Made by a program: the position numbers and the translations under genes. The notes beneath the pieces were generated by a model, which was given only the letters and a program-made list of their open reading frames with translations, ran no database searches and had not been told where the DNA came from. This document shows, piece by piece, positions 11,948 to 22,500 of a stretch of 64,000 nt of DNA; position 1 is the stretch's first letter; each line of letters starts with the position of its first letter. This DNA comes from Fomes fomentarius (Eukaryota; Basidiomycota; Agaricomycetes; Polyporales; Polyporaceae): contig JABYQN010000005.1 in the NCBI GenBank assembly GCA_022606135.1, positions 1,488,001 through 1,552,000 on the forward strand. The letters run 5' to 3'.

Positions 11948-13105
11948 ACGGTCGTGACTATCTGACTCTGTGTCTGCCCCATGGTGGTATACCACATGCC
12001 ATAGTTACTCGCAATGCTGTGGATGTAATGTATTGTAGCTTTCTCTTCTTATTATCCCCACTGGGGCCATGTTGTAACCCTCTAATACCGCTGCCAGTTA
12101 TGTGGTAGGTTGCAAGGGGTGTCACGGCGTGGTGATGGTAGTGGCAGCATTGGCAGCATCTCCTTGTTAAGTGGTGTCCATATAGGGTGTACGCAAAATT
12201 CTTTGATTATGTTCTCAATGACCAGGAGGCCGTCCCGTCACCGCCTAACATACAGATATATCAAATTATGTTGGTGGCGTATGACCACGACGAACTGCAT
12301 TGTGGATAGGCCTGTCGCGCTGTCGTAGTCTCACCCACAGGGGCGCTTATCCGCTCTCCTAGTGGACCACATACGCAATGCTCCGGTATACTGCAGCATT
12401 CCTCAATGTCAGCAATGATCTTGTGACTGAACATGAAACCACGGCTATCCGAATGCATTGGTCAGTGGTATGTACCATTCCACGCTAATGCCCGCGCGTC
12501 ACTCATACACAATCATCGCAATAAAGGGCTCTCGCAAAGTACAATAACTGTTACCTGTCAACCATGGAGCATGGTCCCAGAGATCCCGATTGACTGCAGC
12601 TGCAGTGTCCTCACCTATTCAGTCAAAGCGACCAATGTATAAAGGAGCGCTCCCAGTCGTTTTCCCGTCACCGCTCACCGCTCACCGCCTCCATTGTGAT
12701 CACAGTCGGGTGCGACCTGCTCACGTACTTTATACCTCGCGCCTCTAGTTCCTACGTGCATCCTTCACACAGACGGACCCTGTTGCTTTGTCACGCGTTC
12801 CCTCGATATCATCACACGCGCTTGGACGGCTAACGCAGCAAAGTTCGACTTTGGTCATCGAAGTACTAGCCTTCAGTTCGAGCTGCACGGAAGCGACCTC
12901 GAGGCATCTCTCTCCTCGTAGCGGTGTTGCAGCGTGTTATACACCAGGTACGATTACAGTGCACTCCTACCCTAAGGGTGTTACAGACATGCTGATCCTT
13001 CCAGTTGCAGACAACAGACTTTCGAACCTCAACATAGTCCATCCTCGAAACTTTAAGATCCACCGATCTCGTGCGTATCTCCCAAATCGCGTCTGCGTCT
13101 GATAG
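11948..13105. other. Intergenic with promoter and likely 5' leader of the F-box gene
   Basis: The first half is the 3' flank of fumarate reductase. A TATA box (tataaa) lies at 12638-12643. It is followed by a short tandem repeat of ccgctca units near 12667-12688. The F-box ATG is about 470 bp downstream, so a long or spliced 5' leader is likely. No coding exon is convincing. Confidence 0.45.
12638..12643 (+). promoter_or_regulatory. TATA box upstream of the F-box gene
   Basis: The sequence accaatgtataaagg holds a TATAAA preceded immediately by a CCAAT-like element. It is the best core promoter upstream of the F-box protein. Confidence 0.4.
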
Positions 13106-14386
13106 TTGGAGAACTCATCACGTTGTGCCGGATGCAGAATGGTGCTCTTTACCTTCCCTCATTCCAATAAATCCATCAATCTTCCGCCAGAGCTCCTCCA
13201 GACCATTTTTGGCAAGCTCGACGGTCTCAGCCTGCTCGCATGTATGCTTACTTCTCGGGAATGGCACGCTTTCTGTGAGCGTACCTTCTACACTAGTCCG
13301 CGTCTCTCTAGTGCCGAGGGTATGGCAGCATTCCTCCGACTGCTCGGTGACAAGCCCTACGTTGCCGACTACGTCCGCCATCTTCACATCCGTGGCAAAG
13401 CCAACTACTCGTCTCGCATGGGCACCGAGTGGATTCTCACAGTACCCGGCCATCTCGCGCACGTCCTGCCCAAAGTCCGCATGCTGAAGTTCGAGAACAT
13501 CGAGAGCGTAACATTCAACGCCACGTTCTGGAACTGGCTCGAGCGTTTCCAGACGGTCACCGAGCTGGAACTGACCAATTGCCGGCTCCCCACTTCATAC
13601 GACCTCCGGAACATGATTTTTGCGTTCCCGGCCCTATCCACGCTTACTATAGCGCACGTCCGCTATGTCTGGCAACCGGACGTGGAATGCCACATGCAAG
13701 CACGCTGGAATCGCATCCTGCCGCTCAAAAAGCTTCGGCTGGAAGATCTGGCGGGCATCCGGGAGCACATGGACGTGTTACAGTGGTTGAAAGGATCTTA
13801 CAATGTGCAAGAGCTCCACCTAGCGCGCATCCCGGGGTTTGCTTTGTACGTTGTGGGGGACTATCTCACGGGGCTTGCGGAATCTGGTGGATCTCTGGAG
13901 TCGTTCACCTTCTCACCCCTCATCATGGAGGGTGCTAACCTTAGTGAGTGTTGTGGCCATGGGTACTTGTACGGATATGTGCTGACTACATCTTTAGATT
14001 ACCTCCCTGCCATCTACCCAGGTATTCGGTTGCAGAAGCGCCTGAACGCGCTCCATCTGCATGTCATATCCATGTATGGCAAAACGATGGACTGGGTTCC
14101 TGGCCTGTTCGACAACGCGCGGGATCTGCCCATCCAAAACATCTCGGTGGACTTCACGCTTGACTTGGACAATGCGTCGAGCACGAGTTCGACTTGGCTC
14201 ATGATGAACGAGCGGCTCTCGCGGTATTGGCGCAAAACCCTCCGAGAGGTGACGCTGACGCACAATCCTGTTGGCCAGTTCCTTCAGGATGCGCAAGTGC
14301 TGCATGTTTTGAAGTCTCGCTTCCCGGACCTAGTCGAACGTGGCATCCTGGACGTACAGATTGGTGTCCGGTATCTCGATAATTAG
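13106..14386 (+). CDS. F-box protein with LRR-like C-terminal region
   Basis: Putative SCF ubiquitin-ligase substrate adaptor. The F-box lies near the N-terminus (LPPELLQTIFGKLDGLSLLA, then CMLTSREWHAFCERTFY). It is followed by about 330 residues of irregular Leu-rich repeats typical of basidiomycete F-box proteins (VTELELTNCRLP, FPALSTLTIAHV, LPLKKLRLEDLAGI, VQELHLARIPGF). The frame is open across the whole span. However, 13946-13999 (54 nt, 3n) has perfect intron ends (gtgagtg ... tctttag), so the mature protein probably lacks 18 residues. The broken paralogue at 43-44 kb has an intron at the same point, which supports this. Start at 13106, or the Met at 13139 just before the F-box. Target unknown. 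Confidence 0.8.
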   Translation: MENSSRCAGCRMVLFTFPHSNKSINLPPELLQTIFGKLDGLSLLACMLTSREWHAFCERTFYTSPRLSSAEGMAAFLRLLGDKPYVADYVRHLHIRGKANYSSRMGTEWILTVPGHLAHVLPKVRMLKFENIESVTFNATFWNWLERFQTVTELELTNCRLPTSYDLRNMIFAFPALSTLTIAHVRYVWQPDVECHMQARWNRILPLKKLRLEDLAGIREHMDVLQWLKGSYNVQELHLARIPGFALYVVGDYLTGLAESGGSLESFTFSPLIMEGANLSECCGHGYLYGYVLTTSLDYLPAIYPGIRLQKRLNALHLHVISMYGKTMDWVPGLFDNARDLPIQNISVDFTLDLDNASSTSSTWLMMNERLSRYWRKTLREVTLTHNPVGQFLQDAQVLHVLKSRFPDLVERGILDVQIGVRYLDN

Positions 14387-15494
14387 GCTCTGCTTTCTCT
14401 CTTGATTGTTCCTGCTCCCTGTCCTAGTGCCACTCGTTATCCTTGCTTCGGATACATATAGACGCTCCACTCCCGCATACACGCACGTACTTATTATGTA
14501 CTTAAGTCGTCTCCCCCGAACTCTATTGCTACTGAACTATTGGGATCGTTTTCTTTCTTCCTACTGATTCCTTCTGCATCACCATGTCTTGGCATGATAC
14601 TTGTACTTAGTTTCTGTACTTCTATACCATACACCTTATTCCAATTCCGTACTACAATAGGCATGGATTACTCTGATTGAAGAGGTCGTAGACAGATCAT
14701 GATCGAGAGACGCTTGAGGTGCGTGGTGGCTGTGATTGTGATCTCGAAGGTGGTATTACATGTGGTTGTACTAGTTCAATCCCAAACACGAGCAGCCTAT
14801 GCACAGCATGTGTATCTCAACCACAACAACCCATACTCGTTGTATAATAGACTCACATTGCTTTTTTCCCTTGCGACTACCAATTCACAGAAGACAGAAG
14901 AAACCGATCATACGGAAATGGATTTGATTACTGGAATTGCGCAGCACAACTGAGCTTTACATGATGATTCTCTTCCACCGTGATGTGTACCCGTCGCATC
15001 AGTAGTGGCCCACGAAATCAACCGCGCTGCACATCTCTTCTCGTAACGCACAGTAGTCAGACTCAACAGGAGTCAACAGGGCGAGCTCAGCACCTTGGCT
15101 GAATATCACCGTCTCTAGGACGAGCCCGAGCTGGCCATCTCTTCCGCACAGGCTCTGTGTTGTTTTGCCAGTGCGGCCAATGGCAGTCTTACATAGTTCC
15201 CAAGCCAATCACCGGATCCGGATCGCAAGAGCGAAACGTTGATCAGATCAATACCGCGAGTGCTGAGCCCGATGCTGTGGACCTCTTCGGACTCTGAACA
15301 GTGAACGCTGAGCCTCTTATATAGCCGAAGCCGCAGAAGGACGCGACTTAGTCTTGGCTAAGGGGTTCGCTTGGAGACGACGGTGACGGCCTATAACGCC
15401 TTTCCCTTCCTATTTCTCTTCTCTTCTCCCCTTCCCGTTACTTACCTCTTCTTTCTCCCCCTCTCCCTTCTTTCGCTTCGAATAGCCACTAGAG
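14387..15494. other. Intergenic, promoter of the protease
   Basis: I see only short frames. The TATA box at 15318-15323 and a long pyrimidine-rich tract (15395-15475) just before the sedolisin ATG look like that gene's core promoter and leader. Confidence 0.45.
15318..15323 (+). promoter_or_regulatory. TATA box of the sedolisin gene
   Basis: TATATA in cttatatagcc, about 175 bp upstream of the ATG, followed by a CT-rich leader. Confidence 0.5.
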
Positions 15495-17642
15495 ATGGTT
15501 GCAGCCGGCCTGCTTGCTCTTTCGTTCTTCGCGCTCGCGCTGGGCGCGCCCACCCCTGACGCGTTCCACCTTCACGACAGGCGCGCGGCCGCCCCAGCGG
15601 GGTACAAGGCGAGCGGCGCCCCGGACCCGACCCAGGTGCTCAGCTTGCGCATTGCGCTCAAGACGGACAACAAACCCCTTGTACAACAGCTGCTCGACGT
15701 CAGCGACCCGGCGAGCAAGAACTACCGCAACTGGCTTACCAAGGCGCAGGTGCGTGCACGCGTTCATCCCCCGCGATTCGGGATCCGGATGTGCGCAGCA
15801 TCGCACGCGCGGGGTGCTGACTGGGCGCGCGCCTCGGGTTGACGCTACTGCAGGTCCAAAAGCTTACCACGCCGAGCAAGGATGCGGCCGATAGGGTGGC
15901 GAAGTGGCTGAAGAAGAACGGGGTGAAGGCGACACCAGGTGTGACGGACCAGTGGCTGAACATCAAAGTGCCCGTCGCGCAGGCGAACAAGCTCCTTGAC
16001 GCCGAGTTCACCACCTACACAAATCCCGACACGGGTGTGACTGCCGTCCGCACGCTCGCGTACTCCCTCCCCGAGAGCATGAAGCCGTTCATTGACTTCG
16101 TGTACCCGGCGACTGCGTGAGTGTTTCCGTTCCTTTTTCTTCTTCTGTGGACGGTGACAACGGGATCGAGTGAGAGTCCTCGATCGAAATCATGAAACTG
16201 ATGGAGGTCGGAACGCGCACAGATTCCCTGTCAAGGCCAACAAGGGCGGGATCGCAGCAGCGTACTCTGCTGGCTCATTCCGCAATGGAACTATCGCCAA
16301 GCGTGCGGGTACCGCGGACGCTGGTTGCGCCGATGCCATGACGCCGAAGTGCCTCCAGGACTTGTACCAAATCCCAGCAGACGCCGCGACGCAGGCCTCG
16401 AACAAGATGCTCGTCAGTAGCTTCGTCGATTCATTCGCGAGTCGGAAAGATCTGTCCGACTTCCTCGGCCAGTTCCGTTCAGATATCGCCAGCGACACCA
16501 CGTTCCAGCTTGCTACCTTAGACGGCGGTGAGAACAACGAGAACCAGCCCAGTCTCGAAGGCGTAAGTTGGGATCCCCTTAAGTGATGTTGTACCGTAGA
16601 GCTCACACGATGCGCCACCTTAGAGCTTGGATATCCAGTACACGATTGGCATTGCGACCGAGGTGCCGACGACCTTCGCCACCGTCGGAAACGACAACGA
16701 GGGCGACCTTACGGGTTTCTTGAACCTTGTCAACGCGCTTGTCGCACAGGATGACCCGCCGACCGTCTTCACGACCTCCTTCGGTTTCCCTGAGGAGCTT
16801 GTTCCCGAGGACCTTGCTAAGTGAGTGGCAGGCATTCACTTCATGTCTGATCGTGTACACTGATCTTTACACAGTAACATTTGCGACGCTTACGCGGCGC
16901 TCGGGGCCCGTGGCACATCCATCTTCTTCTCATCTGGAGACAGCGGCGTTGATGACGGTCAAGACAGCACCTGTACGGTCTTCCGGCCTACCTTCCCGTC
17001 TGGTTGCCCGTTGTGAGTATCCCAATATTGAATACTGGCCCAGATGCACACTGACTCGACCGCCCCATAGTGTCACCGTAGTTGGTTCGACGCAGGGTGT
17101 CGTTCCGGAAGCAGCCGCAGACTTCTCATCTGGCGGCTTCTCCAATTACTTCACGCAGCCCGACTACCAGTCCGACGCCGTCGGCGCGTACCTCTCCAAC
17201 CTCGGCAACACCAACTCCGGTCTCTTCAACACCGGCGGCCGCGGCTACCCCGATGTCTCCGCCGCAGGCGTGAATTACCAGGTGAACATCGGCGGTGAGA
17301 TCACGCCTGTGTCCGGCACGAGCGCGAGCGCGCCGCTCTTCGCGAGCATCGTCGCGCTTCTCAACGACCGTCTTATCGCGGCCGGCAAGCCGACGATGGG
17401 GTTCCTCAACCCATTCTTGTACTCGGCTGGCCGCGTCGCGCTCGACGACGTCACGCTGGGCAGCAACCCTGGATGTGGGACGGACGGCTTCCCGGCAGAC
17501 GCTGGATGGGATCCGGTACGTGTCTCTTATTGTGTATGTCTACAAGAGAGAGAGGCTGACCGTGGCCCGACTATCCGTGTATCAGGTCACTGGTCTGGGG
17601 ACGCCCGACTTCAACAGGTTCTTGACTGTAATCGGGCTGTGA
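15495..17642 (+). CDS. Secreted sedolisin protease (S53, tripeptidyl-peptidase/grifolisin-like)
   Basis: Acid serine-carboxyl protease, exported and self-activated, for extracellular protein breakdown. Seven exons by eye, all phase-consistent. The signal peptide is [20 protein letters not shown] prodomain follows ([31 protein letters not shown], and [20 protein letters not shown]), which is the Pro-kumamolisin domain. The mature enzyme starts around [18 protein letters not shown]. The catalytic Glu and Asp fall in [14 protein letters not shown], the oxyanion Asp in [12 protein letters not shown], and the nucleophile Ser in [14 protein letters not shown]. The C-terminal calcium site is present ([12 protein letters not shown], then [13 protein letters not shown]). 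Length and motif set are normal for the family and the gene looks intact. Confidence 0.92.
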
Positions 17643-18765
17643 TGACAGGGTCGACTGGGTTACTGAGCTATTCTGGACTCTGGTCTTTGGGCATTCCGGA
17701 CGTTTCCCACCACCTCTTTGACGCGAGCGCGCTGAGCCACTCCCTTGTTCGAGCGACATTCCTTTCTTGTATGGTGCGTTACGTTACTGTCGTCTCTGAG
17801 CGATATCAAAACAATGGCGGATGGCGAGCTGCGGGGCGCTTTGCGGGTCCTCTGAATTTTAGATGACGCTCATGCTGATACTTTTGAGCGCCCATGGTAA
17901 CTTTCGTTGACGATGAACGGTATTGAACCGGTCTCGCCTGTCTGGGTCAACTATCTGGCAATATCAGTAAGGGCGTTAAAGCTCTCAAGACGCTGTACTT
18001 ACGTATGTATTCACTTGACAGCTTGACCCTCGAGGCCGTCATCCCGCCAAGGAGAGGCGGCATTTGTCCCAAGTAATTGGCATGGTATCAATTGAATTGA
18101 CCAAGTGACAGTGTACCCCACGTGCCAGTGTCTAGATCTGGAAGAGTTCCCCTTCTATACACAGACTCAGAGCCATGGAACGATGTGAGATGTCGTAGTA
18201 CATAAATGACGGACAAAGGCAATCCTCATGGCCTGAGACATGGGCAGGAGATTCAAGTTGGTGATGAATATTAATGTACTTATCGTTTCGCTTTTTGCAG
18301 GCGCTTACCGCCGAAAACAACTTGAAAGGGTTCACTCACCAGTGTTCTACCCATATCCTGACCTACGGACTATGGAGTGCGTCCCTTGCCCTTGACAAAG
18401 TAGGTGTTGAACGTTGAACGTTGACGCGTTGGCGCACATGCGATCTTAGCTTGCACCAGGAACTGATCAACAATAACTACGGATCTAGTATCTACCCGCC
18501 ACTGTAAGAGCTCGATGCATCTTATCAGATAACGACTAGATGGGCGCGTATCTATTGCGAAGCCATCCGGCGAGCCCTGGCGAGTGAGTCTGCCCCATTT
18601 AACGTGAAGCCGTCTACACCACTCACCACCCCCTGCAGGGCCGCACATCACGCTGACTCATTGTGCGTCTCCCGGGTGTCATATCGCAAGATAGTTGTGT
18701 CATGAGGACCCCGAGGCGCGTGAGCCAGTGCCAGTGAAATGGAGATATCATACTACCGACTCGGA
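17643..18765. other. Intergenic, original upstream region of the MFS gene
   Basis: No gene is seen. Without the LINE, the end of this stretch would join directly to 25309, so it probably contains upstream control sequence of the MFS transporter. A small direct repeat (ttgaacg twice) lies near 18408-18422. Confidence 0.5.
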
Positions 18766-18777
18766 GACGTGCTACTT
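18766..18777. repeat. Target-site duplication, left copy
   Basis: gacgtgctac plus two T of the tail. It is identical to 25309-25320. The exact length is 10-12 bp because the A-tail (T on this strand) blurs the edge. Confidence 0.85.
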
Positions 18778-18795
18778 TTTTTTTTTTTTTTTTTT
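18776..18795 (-). other. LINE poly(A) tail
   Basis: Twenty consecutive T on the plus strand, i.e. an A-tail at the 3' end of the minus-strand element. It lies directly next to the target-site duplication. Confidence 0.9.
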
Positions 18796-19539
18796 GGAAT
18801 CCTTGTTTATTGCCCTGGAGGGCCGGGCCCTATGGTAGGCAATGACACCACATATCGACAAACTGCGTGCACTAGGCGTAGAGGGGGGTTCTCGAAACGT
18901 AGGTAGGGGAGTGGAGAGGGAGACCGCGGCGTGTGCGGGAGCCATTAGCTTGGTAAAAAGTAAGGTACGGTATGGTAGGAGAGCGAGACCGAGAGACAGA
19001 GACAGAGAGAGACAGTATGTACAGTAAATGAAAAAACCGAATCTAGTACGCCGTGCATATGCGCGCTCGGTGTGAGGGGCAGTCGTCGATGGTAGACGTG
19101 GATGTGGTGGGGTCGCTGACAGGACGGGGACCTTTTAAACTCACGGGTTCAAGTCGGGACACCGCAGCGACGGGCTACGCGTGGGCACCCCGCCGCCTTC
19201 GCGCGGGCCGTCCTACCCCCCAAGTGGGCCGTGCAAGCCATGCGACCGCTGCCAAGGGGTATGTGTGTGGGGGAAGGGGAAAGCGCGGCCGGCTTAGCAT
19301 TGGCAGCCGCTTGAGGCGGGAGGTCTTGGGCGCATGGCGCAAGCGTGCACTGGCGCGGCTTCGGCGAGCGCGTGGCGCGCCGCATCGGATGGCCACCCGG
19401 CATGGAGCATCGGGGGAGGAGGGGGCTGGCATTGGACGTTGTGCCGCCATCGGGAGCGTCCGCTCGTCGTGTCATGCATGCCTAGAGGGGGAGAGGGTCA
19501 GCCAAGTCATGCCTGGGGAGCGGACGGGTGAATGTAGAT

Positions 19540-22500
19540 CTAATCCTCCTCCTCATCTGCGGGGAGATCAGGTAAGGAGCCAAAAACCTGTCGGAACCTG
19601 CCCGTGGCGTTGATGTAAGCGAAGAGCGGGCGCAGAGCGTCGTCGGAGTTCAGCAGGACCGAGAGCTTCCGTCCAGAGTACCCGAGTGGCCTGAAGTGGA
19701 CTGCCCGGTGCAGCACGTACGTCGGGCAGTCGAGGAGGTAGTGCCGCACAGTCTCTGGCGCTTCCCGGCATGTTGGGCAGGTGGTCGTGAGGGCCTTTCC
19801 GATACGTTCAAAGTACGTCTGTAGCGGTACATGACCTGTACGAAGCTGAAGAAGTACGTTAGCGTGCCGGCGAGTCAAACGGGCGATATGCTCAGCGTAT
19901 TTCCGGGAAGGTAGCCCCTTGTCGATTTCCACCATCCTGAGTCCACGTCTGGACGTCCGCCATCGGTCCGACGCACGGCGGTTGAGCTCCTGGGCGAAGT
20001 TCTGGCGTGCCCTGGAGACACTGAGGGGGAGCGGGCGACGCAGCTCCTTCGGGAGCCTAGCAAGCGGCGAGGTGAGCCCGCCTGCGGCCTCCTTAGCCGC
20101 TTCATCCGCTGCCTCGTTGCCGGCCACGTCCGAGTGTCCTGGCACCCATCTCAGTGTGAGTCTCACCCCCGGGTGCTGCTTCTTCACCAGCCCGACGTAT
20201 CTGTGGAAAATGTCAGTAAGGTAGCGTCCCGGCGCCGTCGACAGAAGAGTTGAGGCCTGGATTGCCGCCATGTTGTCGAGAGCTATGGATGCCTTGCGTA
20301 CGGCCTGAGGGACGGAGCGGAGGAGTTGAAGGCCTAAAATTGTAGCGACAATCTCCGCCTCATATACCGTATGTCGACTCGACGGTCCGAGGTGCAGATG
20401 AAGTTTCCTAGGCCGTTGGCGGCCGGGGCCATAGAGGATCGCCGAGGCTCCAACACCACCGTCCACATCCGAGCCGTCCGTGTAGACGCGGTACGCTCCA
20501 CGTCGCGCCCAGCGAGCGTCGTCCGCCGCAGCCGCCTCACGGTCGTGTATGACATGCACCCGGTGCCGCGGCCGCCACTGAGGATGGAGTCTGGCGGGCT
20601 GAATACGTTCGGTGTGTTTGTAGTCGAGGAACTTGCGGTAGGCGTCCATCAACTCGTGTAGCGAAGACCGGTGGGAGCGGACGAAGCGCCCTCCCGCCCT
20701 GCGCACGTGTGCCGCGAGCGGGTGCGTGTCCGGGAGAGCGCAGAGGCGGACTGCCGCACGGTGGCAGATCTTGTCAACTAGAAGGTCAAAGGGGAGAAGG
20801 TTAGCATGGGCCTGCATGACGTCCGTTGCAGTGGAGCGGAGGGCCCCTGTCATGGCCAGGAGAGCCTGGCGCTGGACCATAGCGAGCCGGCGCACGTGTC
20901 CGACCGAGCCATGTTGCCGCTTCTGTCCCCGGAGAGTGCGCACTGGGGTCAGAAATGTGTCAGCGGCGTACAGCATGCTAGGAACCACCACTGCCAAGTA
21001 GAGGCGGCGGACTACCGCCAGCGTGAGGCCGTTGCGCGCTGTCGCGAGACGGCGCAGCTGCGCCACCCACTTGCTGCCCTTGGAGTATGCCAGCGCCACA
21101 TGCTGCTTGAAACGGAGCTGGTGGTCCACGAGCAGCCCCAGAAAGCGATGGTGGTCTGAGGGCGTAATCGTCGTGCCATCCGTGAGATGAAGCGTCGGGC
21201 CGAGGTCCTGCATGCGCGACCTGCAATTGAGGAGGCCGAATTTGTCGAGGGAGAAACGTGAGTTGTGGGCGCGGGACCAGTCCAGCGCACCCCCGACCCG
21301 CTCCATGAACTGGCGGATTTTCTCGTGACAGATCGCGAAGGTCTTCCCGGTGACTACCAGCGCGACGTCGTCCATTGAGCCCACAGCCGTCTCGCCATTC
21401 TTGAGCATCGCACTGTCGATAAGGTCAGAATTGTAGAAGGCGTAAAGTATCACCGATAATGGGCAGCCCTGGTCGATGCCACTAAGGATCTCGAAGGCCT
21501 CCGAGACATAGTCGTCAAATTTGAGCTGGGTGCGGCGATGCTCCAGCTTCACCCTGAGCCAGTCGACGTATTCCACCGGCACCCCCCGCATTCGCAGATT
21601 GTGACACAGCCGCTCCGGCGAGGCCGCCGGGAAGGCGGACTTGATGTCGAGGAAGACGACGGACGCAACGTGTTGCTTGCGCCAGGCATCCTTAACAGTC
21701 TTCGTAACTAAATGGATAGAGTCAGTAGTTGTGCGGCCCGTACGGCCCCCGAACTGCAGGTTAGCCAGCAAGGAGCGTTTTTCAGCCTCATAGACGAGTA
21801 TGTCTGCGACACACCGGGACAGGATCTTGGACATGCAGTTCAGCAGCGCAATCGGGCGCCAGGACTTAGCCACGGTGTAGTCCGACTTGCCCGGTTTCTG
21901 AAGCACGATGGTGTCCGACATCTTCCACCGGTCAGGGTAGTAGTGAAGTTCGAACGTCGCGCGGAAGAGGGTGCCTAGAATGGGGGAGAGAGTGTCAGCA
22001 CAGTGCCTGTAAACCTCGTTGGGGATGGCGTCCGGTCCTGGGGCCTTGAAGGTGCGCAGCGCCCGAATAGCGCCTCGCACTTGGTCGTCTGTTATTGGGC
22101 GAAAGGTGAACCTCGGCATCGGGTAGGGGCCGCACGGGATGGGCTCTGTACTCGGTGGGAGGAAAAAGGTATCGTAGAACTCCCTTCCCTTCTCGTCATT
22201 GGACGTGAGGACCCTGTTCTGGCCGTCGACCCCAGTAATGTTGATGGGAGGGATGCGGGCGTTGCCTCCATCTGTCGAGCCTCGCTTAAGGAACCGGTTA
22301 GCATCCCAGACCGTGCGTGAGTCGACAGAGTCGATCCACGCTTTCCAAAAGTCATTCTTGGCTGCACGGATAGCGTCAGTATAGCGATTCCTGTAGCGAC
22401 GATACTCAGCGTGGACGGGGTGTTGCTTGTCCGCTCGACTGCGGTGGGATCTCCTGCCGAGCTTCTCCTTCTGCCGCCGCATCTTCGTGAGGTCCTTCGA

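Noticed and set aside
18960..19020. Purine-rich GA repeat
   Set aside because: Simple-sequence tract inside the LINE 3' UTR, not a separate feature.
19140..19165. gggttcaagtcgggac, resembling a tRNA B box
   Set aside because: No A box, acceptor stem or anticodon arm can be drawn around it; it lies in the LINE 3' UTR.
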